Assembly: GCF_036785885.1 (NCBI RefSeq)
Contig: NC_092329.1
Coordinates: forward strand, 6,200,001-6,264,000
DNA length: 64,000 bases
Source of the DNA: Coffea arabica
Lineage: Eukaryota; Streptophyta; Magnoliopsida; Gentianales; Rubiaceae
Reading direction: 5' to 3'
Shown here: piece after piece, positions 24,601 through 37,000 of the stretch
Numbering within the stretch: the stretch's first letter is position 1
Layout of the letters: each line of letters starts with the position of its first letter
Position numbers and translations under genes: made by a program
Notes under the pieces: model-generated
Databases searched by the model: none
What the model was told of the DNA's origin: nothing
Seen by the model: only the letters and a program-made list of their open reading frames with translations

Positions 24601-27600
24601 GATCTTATTTGCTTCTAAATTACAAACTTTTTTAGTTGGAAGCAAAATACAAGGAGCATGAAGGTATCTCGAACTTGCAGAATGTTGACTTTCCTGCAAA
24701 AATTCTCCGAGGTGTAATTGAGGTTGGTCCTTTATCAGAAACTTGACATCCTTCAACGGCTTATATTTTGTCTGTCATTCATTTGTTCATTTATTGTTTT
24801 CAATCTAGGCCCACCAAATGTCCTGCCCTGACAAAGAGAAAGGAGCTCAGGATAGACTAGTTGAACCATTACTCATTCTTGTCAAATCTTATGAAGGTGG
24901 AAGAGAAAGTCATGCCCGTGTTATAGTTCAATCTCTGTTTGAAGAATATTTATCTGTTGAAGAACTATTTAGTGACAACATCCAGGTTTGTTCTTTTGGA
25001 ACAGAAGTTTATTTAAGATTAACATTAATATCCTGCTTTCTCCCATAAAGACAAGCATTGCATTGGCAATGTGAGACTTGCATGAAAAATACAGTCTTTC
25101 AGTAATGTATTGGTTAGCCTTTCATATATTATATACGGGAAACTGATATAATCAAGCTTTCTTTCAGCTCTGCTTCAGTTCTTCCTGCCCCCAAAACACA
25201 ACCCCCATCAGAAGAATAGGGAAAATTGAAAATTATATGAAAAACAGTTTGGTTGCCACCTTTCCAGTATGCATCATTTTTGGCAATCTATGCTTTGCTG
25301 GTCTCTGATTGTCTTTGTGATCCAAAGCTGAAAGAATAAATCATGAGAAGCTTGCTTGAAATGTCAGATATCCACCCTTCTATTTCACCCTTAGTCAGTA
25401 TCAAGTTCCAATGCATTTTCCTTTGCAGGCTGATGTAATTGAGCGGCTTCGCCTTCAGCATAAGAAAGATCTGTTGAAGGTTGTGGACATTGTTCTTTCT
25501 CATCAGGTATATCGGAAATACTGAATTGGTATACTGTGCTTGTTTCTGGCGGTCTGTCATTGTAAAGGATTGTTCCTAAACCATGCGACCTTACAGGGTA
25601 TCAAGAGCAAGAACAAGTTGATATTGCGTCTCATGGAACAACTTGTATATCCAAATCCTGCTGCATACAGGGATAAACTAATTCGTTTCTCAACGCTCAA
25701 TCATACCAATTACTCTGAGGTTGGACTTCAACTCACTTAATATGCAAGACATGAAAGATTCAAGAATCTGAACCTTAATGTGCTTTTGCAGTTAGCTTTA
25801 AAGGCAAGTCAATTGCTTGAGCAAACAAAGTTGAGTGAACTTCGCTCTAACATTGCCAGAAGTCTTTCTGAGTTAGAAATGTTTACTGAAGATGGTGAAA
25901 ACATGGATACTCCAAAGAGAAAAAGTGCCATAAATGAAAGAATGGAGGCACTTGTAAGTGCTCCTTTAGCAGTTGAAGACGCTCTAGTTGGTCTTTTTGA
26001 TCATAGTGATCACACGCTTCAGAGGAGGGTTGTAGAAACTTATGTTCGTAGGTTGTACCAGGTACTATAGCTCAACTTCTTGTTTTTTCCCTACATAAAT
26101 TTTCTTCACTTTGCTTTCTCTAACATTAACATCTTTTTCAGCCCTATCTTGTAAAAGGTAGTGTTAGAATGCAGTGGCACAGATCTGGACTTATTGCTTC
26201 ATGGGAGTTCCTGGAAGAGCATATAGAGAGGAAGAACTGGTATCAAGATCAGACACTAGAGAAACCATTACTTGAGAAACATAGCGATAGGAAATGGGGA
26301 GCCATGGTTATCATCAAGTCTTTCCAGTTACTGCCAACAATTTTAACTGCTGCACTAAGGGAAACAACACACAGTCCGCAGACAACAACATCCAAGGGAT
26401 CTATTCTACCAGCTAGCCATGGTAACATGATGCACATTGCATTGGTGGGCATTAACAACCAGATGAGTATGCTTCAGGACAGGTAACCAAACATCTCCTT
26501 TCCATTACTCGCTGCGTTGCCAGTGACACAATGGGAAAAAAAGAGAGGATGCAAGTTTGCTAAAATTTTCTTGACTTGAGCACATGTGAAATGGAAGACT
26601 TGCAAGCATATGGTGCAGCCAAATGGTGTTGATTCAGCTAACTTAATTAATCTATTAAGTTTTTTGATTCATCAGGAGGTATAGGCAAATGATGACCTCA
26701 AATTGGTGCTTTTACCTATCTGAGAAAACATTTTAGTCCTTAACTGTAGGTAGGCAAACTCAACATGCAGAAAGATCATTTTCTACAACACATACGAAGA
26801 AAATTATTCTCCATATGGGCAAATGCAAAAATCCTACTTAATTGATTCCTCTTTTTGCCTGAATAGTTCCCTAAACATTTTATTGGTCTGCATTTGTTAC
26901 CTGACATGATAAGAATGATTTATTTATGCTCCTTTCTAAATTTGGTTAAGATTCTACTTATTCATGCTTGATGTGAATGATTATTCTTATTGTGCATTTG
27001 GTTCATCTGCAGTGGTGATGAAGATCAGGCTCAAGAAAGAATAAACAAGTTGGCAAAAAAATTAAGAGAACAAGAAGTAAGCTTTAGTCTGAGAAGTGCA
27101 GGTGTAGGCGTAATCAGCTGTATCATACAAAGAGATGAAGGTCGGGGCCCAATGAGGCACTCTTTTCACTGGTCAGCAGAAAAACAGTATTATGAAGAAG
27201 AACCTCTATTGCGCCACCTGGAGCCTCCTCTATCCACATACCTTGAACTGGTTTGTCATCGTCTTTGCCTCCAAAATTTTTGTTCTTTTTCTGCCTTTTG
27301 TTTTTAAGAATCAATGAGGAAATAGCAGAACTAATTGCTTGTTTGCAATAAATTTGACTTAACTCCCATCTGAACAGGACAAACTTAAGGGTTATGACAA
27401 AATACAATATACACCATCCCGTGACCGTCAGTGGCATCTGTACACAGTTGTGGATAAGCCTGTTCCAGTTCAGAGAATGTATCTCAGAACTCTTGTCAGG
27501 CAGCCTACATCAAATGATAGTTTAACAGTTTATCAAGGATTAGACAAGGAAAGGAGTCAATCTCTGTGGGCTATATCGTTTACATCAAGGAGCATTTTGC

Positions 27601-30600
27601 GGTCACTGGTGTCTGCAATGGAGGAACTTGAACTGCATGTCCATAATACTACTGTCAAATCTGACCATGCTCATATGTATCTTTATATTTTACAGGAGCA
27701 ACAAATAGATGATCTGTTACCCTACAACAAGTAGGCACATTTCTTCTTGATAAGTTTCTTACAACTGAAAGCAGATCAAATATATTCAAAGAAGATCTAA
27801 CTTCAAGACATTGTTTGCAGGAGGGTGGACATTAACGATGGGTGTGAGGAAGCTATAGTTGAGAAAATCTTGCAAGAGCTGGCACATGAGATTAATACAT
27901 CTATTGGTGTGAGAATGCATCGTTTAGGTGTTTGTCAGTGGGAGGTGAAGCTTTGGATATCATCTGAAGGAGAAGCAAATGGTGCTTGGAGGGTGGTTGT
28001 TGCAAATGTGACAGGACACACTTGTATTGTGCATGTAAGTTAGCTACTGTGCATCAATTGCTGTTAGCAAGTGATCAGCAATTGTCTGGAGATCTACTCG
28101 ATTTTTTTTTTTTTAAATGACAGTTATCATAGCCTACGGGCAGACTACAAACATCTAAAAGTTCGTAACTTTACGAGAGATGCAATGTCTGAATTTAATG
28201 AATTTATTAATAATGGTAAATTTAATCATGTAAATCGGGTAGACTTTTGCATATAGTTATAAAAATATGGTTTTGCAGTGTGAGCAGTTAGAGGCATCTT
28301 TGTCCATGCATATCCTTACATTAAGTTATAATTATGTTTTTTGTTACTTGTGCAAACCGATGTGCATCTGATTTTGGGCAACAGTGGTTGCAATTAGTGT
28401 TAGATGATGAATATTGCGTAAATTAAATTAAGGTCTTAATGTTATATATCTATGCTCAGGTATACCGCGAAGTGGAAGACCCTACTGAACACAAAGTTGT
28501 CTACCATACAATAACTGAGAGGGGCCCTTTGCACGGTGTCCCTGTTAATGCATCATATCAGCCTTTGGGGGTATTGGATCGGAAACGCCTTTTAGCCAGG
28601 AAAAGCAACACCACTTACTGCTATGATTTCCCGCTGGTAAAGATTATAACTCTTGTTTCAAGATAGAAAAATCACTATGTCCTCACTAAACAACTTTTTC
28701 TTTAACAGGCATTTAAAGCTGCCTTGGAGATGGCTTGGTCATGCCAACATTTAGGGCATAAAAGGCCTGAGGATAAAGTTATCCTCGAAGTGACAGAGTT
28801 AATTTTTGCTAACACTGGAGGTAATTGGGGTACTCCTCTTGTTTCTGTGGAGCGGCAGCCTGGGCTCAATGATGTTGGCATGGTAGCCTGGAGCATGAAA
28901 ATGTCTACACCTGAGTTTCCTTCTGGACGGACAATTCTTGTTATAGCAAATGATGTGACCTTTAAAAATGGATCCTTTGGCCCGAGGGAGGATGCATTTT
29001 TCCAAGCAGTGACTGAGGTCGCCTGCAGTCTAAAACTGCCTTTAATATACTTGGCGGCCAATTCTGGTGCTCGTATTGGTGTCGCTGAAGAAGTAAAATC
29101 TTGCTTCAGAGTGGGGTGGTCTGATGAATCAATCCCTGAGCGCGGCTTCCAGTATGTATATTTAACTCCTGAAGATTATGCTCGGATCGGATCATCTGTA
29201 ATAGCACACGAAACAAAAATGACTAATGGAGAATCACGGTGGGTAATAGATTCCATTTTGGGGAAAGAGGATGGTTTAGGGGTTGAGAACTTAAGCGGCA
29301 GTGGAGCCATTGCCAGTGCATACTCACGAGCATACAAGGAAACCTTCACCCTAACATATGTGACAGGCAGAACAGTGGGCATAGGTGCTTATCTTGCTCG
29401 GCTAGGTATGCGGTGCATACAAAGGCTTGATCAGCCTATTATCCTGACTGGTTTTTCGGCATTAAATAAGCTTCTGGGTCGGGAGGTATATAGCTCCCAC
29501 ATGCAACTTGGTGGACCAAAAATTATGGCAACCAATGGAGTAGTTCATCTGACAGTTTCAGATGATCTTGAAGGGGTATCAGCTGTTTTAAAATGGTTGA
29601 GCTTCATTCCTCCTTACTCAGGGGGTCCACTTCCACTGTTGCCCCCCTTGGATCCTCCAGAGAGACCTGTTGAATATCTGCCAGACAATTCATGCGATCC
29701 ACGTGCTGCTATATGTGGTGCTTCAGATGGCAGTGGAAACTGGTTGGGGGGGATATTCGACAGGGACAGCTTTGTCGAAACATTGGAAGGCTGGGCAAGA
29801 ACTGTTGTTACTGGAAGGGCAAAGCTTGGAGGAATCCCCGTAGGAATAGTTGCTGTTGAGACTCAAACGATGATGCAAGTCATCCCTGCAGATCCTGGGC
29901 AGCTCGATTCCCATGAAAGGATTGTCCCTCAAGCAGGCCAAGTATGGTTTCCTGATTCTGCCACAAAAACAGCTCAAGCATTAATTGATTTCAACAGGGA
30001 AGAGCTGCCACTTTTCATTCTTGCAAACTGGAGAGGCTTTTCAGGCGGACAGAGGGACCTTTTTGAAGGCATCCTTCAAGCTGGATCGAATATTGTCGAG
30101 AACCTTAGAACATATAAACAACCTGTTTTCATATACATACCTATGATGGGTGAGCTCCGTGGTGGAGCATGGGTTGTTGTGGATAGTAAGATCAACCCTG
30201 ACCATATCGAGATGTATGCAGAACGAACTGCTAAGGGAAATGTTCTTGAGCCAGAAGGTCTAATTGAGATTAAGTTCCGGACAAAAGAGCTGCTGGAATG
30301 CATGGGTAGGCTTGATCAGCAGCTGATTGGTTTAAAAGCAAAACTTCAGGAGGTGAAGAGCACTGAAGCTGTAGATGGCCTGCAGCAACAGATAAAGGCT
30401 CGAGAAAAACAGCTTTTGCCAGTTTACACACAGATTGCTACAAAATTTGCAGAACTGCATGATACGTCATTTAGAATGGCTGCAAAAGGGGTAGTCAGAA
30501 AAGTTGTAGATTGGGCAGATTCCCGTTTTTTCTTCTATAGAAGATTGTACCGGAGAGTTGTTGAGGACTCACTGATAAGGACAGTAAGAGATGCTGCAGG

Positions 30601-31015
30601 CGACCTGCTGACTTACAACTCTGCAATGGATATGGTAAAGAAGTGGTTTATGGATTCTGAGTTTTCAGGAGGTAAACCAGATGCTTGGACGAATGATGAG
30701 GCTTTCTTCTCATGGAAGGATGATTTCAGCAATTACGAAGAAAAGTTGCAGGAGTTGCGTGTGCAGAAAGTGCTGCTTCAATTAACAAAGATCGGTGATT
30801 CAGCACTGGATTTGCGTGCTCTACCTCAAGGTCTTTTTGCCCTGCTACAGAAGGTAACGTGACATAAATTCTTTCCCTTTCTACTTCTCATGTCCTACTA
30901 CAGTTTTGAGAAGAGGGCTGATCTTTGGAATGCAATGCAGGTAGAAGAGCCATCCGCTAGAGAACAATTGGTTGGCGAACTACGAGCAGTGTTTAATCGA
31001 TCAAGCAATTCATAA
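18656..31015 (+). CDS. ACC1: Homomeric (cytosolic) acetyl-CoA carboxylase, complete
   Basis: Joining 31 coding exons gives one open frame of 2,271 residues, close to other plant homomeric ACCases. Exons: 18656-19030, 19422-19628, 19717-19878, 20115-20207, 20299-20394, 20755-20928, 21107-21200, 21286-21473, 21566-21616, 21698-21737, 22468-22592, 22676-22792, 22928-23002, 23083-23139, 23366-23470, 23634-23720, 23806-23997, 24069-24257, 24428-24538, 24636-24722, 24809-24985, 25429-25506, 25597-25719, 25792-26061, 26142-26482, 27013-27250, 27378-27730, 27821-28034, 28460-28636, 28709-30853, 30941-31015. The biotin carboxylase domain is N-terminal, with the ATP-binding GGGGKGIRK at residues 240-248. 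The biotin attachment motif EVMKM puts the biotinyl Lys near 722. The carboxyltransferase domain fills the large exon 30 (WGTPLV, then [11 protein letters not shown]). The enzyme makes malonyl-CoA for fatty-acid elongation and flavonoid synthesis. No plastid transit peptide is apparent. All introns are GT-AG except the one after 23470, which starts with GC. Confidence 0.96.
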
Positions 31016-31613
31016 CAAGTCAATAGTCGAATTTGAACACCAAAGTAAAGCTCATTTTGCTCCTTGGATGAGTTCATTGCTGATCATTAGTCTACTGAAT
31101 TCCGTGCTTTAATGTCAAAAGCCCCATGATGGTGGCTTGAAATGGTTGGCGCAAGATGCAAAATGATCAAGTAGCGGTCTACTTAATAAGATGAAACTTG
31201 ACAGGTTTTGGTCGTCCAAAAAATATTGAAAGGGAAACGTAAGATTCCAAAGCAGTGAGTATAGCAAAGTGTATATAGTGTAATTTGTCTGAGAGAAATA
31301 TTAGTAGTATTCCATTCTTTGACCAGAGAAGAAACAGAGTGCCATTGGCGGTGAATTTTCAATTTCATTATCATCATTTCATTGTTAGCGGAACAAATTA
31401 CATGTAACTGATCATAAACCATCTTTCATCTTATTACAAAGCAGTGTACTTTTAAGAAAGCCTGAGAAGCAGCAGAGTCATCAATGTAACATGCAAAGTA
31501 GTTAAAAAGTTTAATCTTTCCGTAGTTTTTGGATGCCTGTCCAAAGCACAAGGTCGTTCCTAGTATTTGTGCAGTAAAACAGTGTAGTCTCTTGCGAGGC
31601 GTCAAAAGAGAAT
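31016..31613 (+). other. ACC1 3' UTR and short spacer
   Basis: Directly follows the TAA at 31013-31015. No ORF of note. Poly-A signal choice is ambiguous, so the transcript end is not given. Confidence 0.5.
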
Positions 31614-32992
31614 GGGGGTGTGCATTCAGTGCAAAAGCGGTAATTCAGTGCAATGAATTTGGTTATTCGAACTATAGAAATTTAAACCGTTTTTAATTTC
31701 GAATTGGCTATAATCGAATTCATTCCGCAAATCGATTTCAAATTCGAAAACGGTAATGAATTCGGTTAGACAGAATTCATCTATTAAAAAAAAACTGATT
31801 TTTTTAAAAATTATTACTAATTTGATCTCCAAATTTATTCATAATTTAACACATTACTTATGTTCTAATCATTTTGTGGTTTAATTTAATTGGCATTTAC
31901 TTGATCACTTATACCTAGAATCCTTAATCAATGATTTAAGGAACACATAAAAAGTGATTAATTTAAATTAGAATAAATCTTAGACTGTACAATGATTAGT
32001 GATAATTTATGAATTTATAATTTACAATGATTAATAATAAGTAATATTAGTTATAAACTAACAAATTACAATAATTAGTGTTAAGTTATATTAGTTACAA
32101 ACTTATAATTTATTTCAAATCAAAATAAAACTTATTTACTTACATATGTTATTGTGAAAGTCAATACACTAATACATTGATTTGCAATTCACATGCATTC
32201 ACTTACACTGCTTAGTTGTCTTGTCTATACTTAAAGCCTTAAGATTAGTGAATAGATAATATGAATTTTTATGTTAAATATGTAATATAAATTTAGAACA
32301 CACTAATACTTGCAAGTTATAGATTACGCATTCAAATATTCAATAATTCAAACATGAATGATCAATGATGTATCAAATTACCAATATCTAAATTCTAATT
32401 ACTAATTATGTTTATTGTTTAATATTTAGTATTATACATATATGTAAATTAATTATTATCTAATTCTAGTCATGTTACTCATGTATAAAATAATAAGTAG
32501 TTATCTTATATTGTTATGTATTACTATATATTTGTATTATTATAGTCATATAACAATTAACAAATACTAAAATAATATATTGTACATTATTATATATTAT
32601 TATTATTATTATAAGTACATGATATGATGATAATACCATAGACTAATTATTATTAATAGCATTTACCTATATAATATAATAATATATTAGTAGTATATAC
32701 TAATACTAAATAGTATTTATCTATATATACTAATAGTATTATATAATTTTATATACCAATTTGGTATTCGAATGCGGTAATGCGGTACCCTATTTCAATT
32801 ACCGAATTTGAATGCGAAATCGGTTATTACCAAATTCATAATCTCATTACCTATTTCATACCATATTAGAATTCGGTGAATTCGGTATGTATCGAATTTG
32901 TATCAAATTACCAAATACCCGATTTCAAATTACCGAATTGAATTTGAATTTGATTATGAATTCGGTATGAACCGAATTTGCTCACCCCTTGC
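31614..32992. mobile_element. AT-rich inverted-repeat element with GAATTCGGTA motifs (putative hAT-type)
   Basis: The left end starts GGGGTGTGCATTCAGT and the right end, reverse-complemented, starts GGGGTGAGCAAATTCGGT. Both subterminal zones are crowded with GAATTCGGT, ATTACCGAATT and TCGAATT motifs in both orientations, and the centre is almost pure A/T with TAATA-type runs. No ORF. The short G-rich inverted end plus repeated subterminal motif is the same layout as the hAT-like elements elsewhere in the window, but no target duplication could be found, so the class is an inference. Confidence 0.55.
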
Positions 32993-33499
32993 CAAGTAAC
33001 GGATTTAATGTACTTGCACTATTTGCCATGGAAAATTGAATTGCAACAAGCACTTTCCTGCAAAAATGTAATGTTTTTAACATTGACTCTTATTACTTAC
33101 ATTAAGAGAGAGAAGAAGAATAAAATGGTCCAAATATATGTGTTGAATGTCCGCTGATGCTCATCCACTTTAAATTGCATTCAAAAAAATAATTTTTAAT
33201 TACTCATTGTATAAATGGAACCCAAGGTTGGGACAGTTACCAACTTAATAGTCTCGAAATGATTTTGTCCAATTTAATAAAGGGGAAACGAGCTTTACAT
33301 TATGCAAGCAATAATTGGTCAAGATTACATAGCAAAGAAAATAACAACTTGGCGGTCCTCAAACGAGGAAATTTAGATTAAATTTCCTATCAATTTTTTT
33401 GCTCTTTATCTTGAAGAGCGAGTTATTAAAAATCTCGTACACCAGATACAATACAAACAATTTATGGATTGCACATAAAAAAGAATGATTAAATAACAT

Positions 33500-33847
33500 T
33501 CATTTCTTCTTCCGTTGTTTCTTTTCTTTCTCTTTCTTTTCTTTTTCCTTCTTCTTCTGCTCTTCCTTTTTCTTCTTCTCTTTCTCAGCTTTCCTTTTCT
33601 TTTCCTCCTCAGCTTGTTTCTTCTTCTCTTCCTTCCTTTTCTTCTCCTCTTTTTCCTTCCTCTCCGCCTCTTCTTTCTTTCTTTTTTCCTTTTCCTTTCT
33701 CTCAGCTTCTTCTCTTTTCTTCTTCTCCTTCTCCTTGGCTTTTCTCTCCTCTGCCTTCTTCTCCTTCTCTTTTTCCTTTTGTTTCTTTTTCTTCTTCATC
33801 TCCTCCAACTCTTCCTTTGTTTGCTGCTGCTTCAAGTTGAAACACAT
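33500..33847 (-). CDS. Lys/Glu-rich low-complexity ORF (115 codons), doubtful gene
   Basis: An ATG on the minus strand at 33847 opens into 115 codons made almost only of Lys, Glu, Arg and Ala, with a repeated AERKEKE-type phrase, ending in KKQRKKK and a stop. After the first 20 residues there is no ordered domain; a charged helix or coiled coil is expected. KED-like wound-response proteins of plants have this composition, but composition alone proves nothing. On the DNA level it is a purine-only strand of about 300 bases, where stop codons are scarce, so the ORF could be fortuitous. No promoter, intron or neighbour supports it. I give it as a possible gene, not a confident one. Confidence 0.3.
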   Translation of the reverse strand: MCFNLKQQQTKEELEEMKKKKKQKEKEKEKKAEERKAKEKEKKKREEAERKEKEKRKKEEAERKEKEEKKRKEEKKKQAEEEKKRKAEKEKKKKEEQKKKEKEKKEKEKKQRKKK

Positions 33848-35910
33848 TTTGCCAGCTCCTTTTGGAATGAAATTTGCAGAACTCTACTTCTTTCCTATGA
33901 TCAAAGAACACCCTAACAAATTGTTCTGCTCAAGCCCATCATCTCATGTTCTTTATACTATACAGTCTAGCTGCATGGGATTAGGCTGTCCCTAATCTGC
34001 TTTGTCTCATGGCTAATCCGCCAAATATTTTGCTGCCGTCCAATCCTTTTGATTCAGGCATTTGTCTTGTTGCATGTGCACTTTTATTGCAATGAACCGT
34101 CATTTTTATCAAACCAAGAATGTTTCCACGCCAATAAAGAAAAGTTGTCTAGCAAGTTCTTGTTTATTAATAACAATAACAAGAATCTATGTGCATTACA
34201 CAATAAATAAACAGTACTACAAGAAGAAAACTGCAAATATTGGTTAAATGAGCAACACTTTCTATGCATCATCGTCACTACTGTTTGCACTCTATAAAGA
34301 AAGAATTATTTGCATCGATCTATGTGATTTGCCCAAGTCAGAATTCCTCTTATGCAATAAGAGCTCATACAAACTAGTTGTAAAGAAATTTTAACAGTTA
34401 AAAAGTTTATAATAGATCTATAGATAATTAAAATATCAGCTTCTCACATGAATTTGGATGACTAAGATGATACAAAAAAGAAAAAGAAAATACAACCTAG
34501 TAATGTGCTACATAGTTAAAAGTGTTAGTTATTTGATTTCCTTCTTTCAATCTTCAACGCGTAATGAAGCTAGGATTTAAGATCCACCGTCCACAGCTAA
34601 GGTTCATTGAAGATTCCTTTATGACTGGAAAATCAGTATTGCTTGGTTCTTGTAAAATAAGTTTTAGAATGTGAATCTGGAACACAGTCATTTCCCCTTG
34701 TCAATCCATATTTAAGTTGTCTACTAACTTTTGTTATCGAGTATTCAAAACTCGTAAACGGCTGGATATGGCCAGCAAATTCGCATGAAGTGAGCATTTT
34801 GAAGTTTAATAATGCCTATGATTGGCGCTTCAAATCCTCTGTCTTGAGATCACTTTCTGTCCCATCTGTCTCGTGTTAATTTCTTATCACAGGCACACAC
34901 ATATGATCATGTTTTAGGTCCTAGCCACCCAGAATGAAAAATGCTACTACATCTTTTAGTGAGAATTGAACACTCAATTTATGAGAAGAAATAAGTATCT
35001 TTTACTATTGAATTATGCACGAAGGGACAATGCTTCTTCAGGCTATAATTTTGTTAAAATCCATTTTTATTGATTGTCCTTTGTGTTTGAAAATCATGAA
35101 TTATAAAACAAAAAATTCAACAAATTATTAAAAGAAAAAAAAACCTATGTACGATGGTTCCATAATTTTCCTGAGACACGACACCGTGAATATAACCAGA
35201 AAGAAGGACGAAACACAATGCAAAAGTTGACCAGACCATCTCAAACAATTTAAATACAAATTGTAGTATTGAAGCTCTCTCTTTGGGATAATATGTTAAA
35301 CACCAGGAACAAATTAACCCATCAAGGTATTGCAAGTATGTAATTGGACTTTCTTATTACTATACAAAAAAAAATGCAAAATCTTTGGAGAGAAGGGAAT
35401 ATCTTCAAAAGGGAGGGGTTTTGAGGCTATAAAATAATTATATATATATGTGTGTGTTTGTCAGTTTTGAGACAAAGTATCTGACAGGCATCTATAGTAG
35501 ACATCAGGGTCCAAGACACCCATTACGGTTAATATAACAGTCTTCAAGAACATAAACAAGTGCTACATCAATAATCATTTATGACTTGGAGACAAAATAT
35601 GCATGTCGAGTTTAGTTTGGACTGCATGGACCGATGGTTAATTCAACATCATTAATTTGGCTATCTAATTCTCAGTACGGCAATTCCGCGTAAAACTCAA
35701 CAGACAATTTGATTTTGACAACATTCATTTATAAGTGTTTGGCTTTATTGCAACTGATCCTTATGACCAAGAAAGAAGACAGAAATTGCTGAGTTTTTGG
35801 CTTTATTGTTACTTATCTCTATATACACCAATTCATGTTACATTATTATCGAAGCAGTGAGTTTTATTATGTTATTCCTTGACCAAGTTCTTTCAAGTTT
35901 TATCTACTTC
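33848..35910. other. Gene-free spacer
   Basis: No coding exon or RNA gene recognised. AT-rich, with short ORFs on both strands that lack domains. The last few hundred bases are the likely promoter of the J-protein gene. Confidence 0.5.
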
Positions 35911-35916
35911 TACTAG

Positions 35917-35924
35917 TATATATA
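35917..35924 (+). promoter_or_regulatory. Probable TATA box of the J-protein gene
   Basis: TATATATA lies 54 bases before the ATG at 35978, which leaves room for a leader of about 25 bases. No other TATA-like run is nearer. Confidence 0.5.
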
Positions 35925-35977
35925 CATGGGAAAAAAAAACCCTCTCAGAGCCGGCTAGCAGCTAGTCTCATTGCTAC

Positions 35978-36451
35978 ATGGATGCTTGCCTGAGCTCAAC
36001 ATTAAAGAGAGGGAGCGGCATCATGATGAGCTATTCTGTACATCAGAATTTTAACGTTGTTTCATGCAGAGCTACCATACAATGTGGACAGAAAAGGGCT
36101 ATAAACTGTCATGAAGTTCTGTCTAGTAGTGGAAGTGTGAGTGAGATAAAGAAGGCATACAGGAAAATGGCACTTCAGTATCATCCTGATGTTTGTCATT
36201 CTTCCGTGAAGGAAGAATCCACCAAGATGTTTGTGGAGTTGCAGGAGGTTTATAGGAGTTTGATGGATGGAGCTTTGGAAAATGATTGCAGCTTTGGGGT
36301 AGGCTTGGAAGAGAGGCAATGCCCAGAAAGGCATCCAAGAAGCAAGTGGGAAAGCCAACTCATTGAATTGAGCAAACAATCTCAAATGCGAAGACTCCAG
36401 AAAGATGGAAGTTGGGGATGCAGAATGAGGGCTCGATTTATCCATCCGTGA
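35978..36451 (+). CDS. J-domain protein, DnaJ20-like, probably plastid-targeted
   Basis: A single uninterrupted ORF of 157 residues. The J domain spans about residues 43-105: a YxVL-type start altered to CHEVLSS, helix II EIKKAYRKMALQYHPD with the HPD triad at 69-71, and helix III KMFVELQEVYRSLMD. HPD is what stimulates Hsp70 ATPase. The family (DnaJ20-like plastid proteins) delivers damaged or unfolded clients to plastid Hsp70. Residues 1-40 are Ser/Arg/Lys-rich with few acidic residues, which fits a transit peptide, though I infer this from composition. The tyrosine usual at the start of helix I is His/Cys here, a small deviation. It is transcribed toward the MnmE gene and ends 549 bases from that gene's stop codon. 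Confidence 0.85.
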   Translation: MDACLSSTLKRGSGIMMSYSVHQNFNVVSCRATIQCGQKRAINCHEVLSSSGSVSEIKKAYRKMALQYHPDVCHSSVKEESTKMFVELQEVYRSLMDGALENDCSFGVGLEERQCPERHPRSKWESQLIELSKQSQMRRLQKDGSWGCRMRARFIHP

Positions 36452-37000
36452 ACTTGTGATATACTGTAGCATTCTTCTCCATACTTCCATCATCTTTTTA
36501 CTATAAATTTTTTTTTGTTCCTTCCCCAAGTCCATAAGATAGTTTTGCAGGGGTAGAAAAGCTATATTGGATTGAATTCTTTAATTCTTTTACCTTCATT
36601 CTTTTGTTTTACTTTTCATGAACCTTTGCATGTAAAATATGTGCTAGTGCCTTGGGTTGTAAGGTATTGGAAGATTGCCGGTTCTTAGACCCTTTACAAT
36701 CCTTAGATATTTGTAATAGAAAAGGACGTACGAAACTCAAAGGCTCGAGTCTTGGCATGCTTTTCAATGACAAAGTCTTGAAAGGAAAAAAAGAATTGTG
36801 CTGTTGCGCTGTAGTTTTTGGCTAATCAGTGTCATTTTTCTGGTGATGGAATAATTCAACAAACTGAATACGCAGTAAAAATAAAAAATGTAACCTAGTG
36901 TTTTTTTTTTAATTATCATCGCAAAGTTTATATCGAAAGCTTCAAGAAATGCAAACGTTTGAAGAGACAAATCTGTCGTTTTAACTTTTGACTAAAGTAA
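36452..37000. other. Convergent intergenic region between the J-protein and MnmE genes
   Basis: Only 549 bp separate the two stop codons, so both 3' UTRs and poly-A sites must fit here and may overlap. No ORF or repeat of note. Confidence 0.6.

Noticed and set aside
28702..29061. 119-codon minus-strand ORF
   Set aside because: Lies wholly antisense to the conserved carboxyltransferase exon of ACC1 and is a shadow of it.
33515..33916. 133-codon Leu/Phe-rich ORF
   Set aside because: It is the antisense reading of the purine-rich Lys/Glu tract; codons are all CTT/TTC/TTT-like and give a meaningless poly-Leu/Phe chain.
36062..36535. 157-codon minus-strand ORF opposite the J-protein gene
   Set aside because: Shadow of the J-domain frame; the plus strand has the HPD motif and the correct helix pattern.
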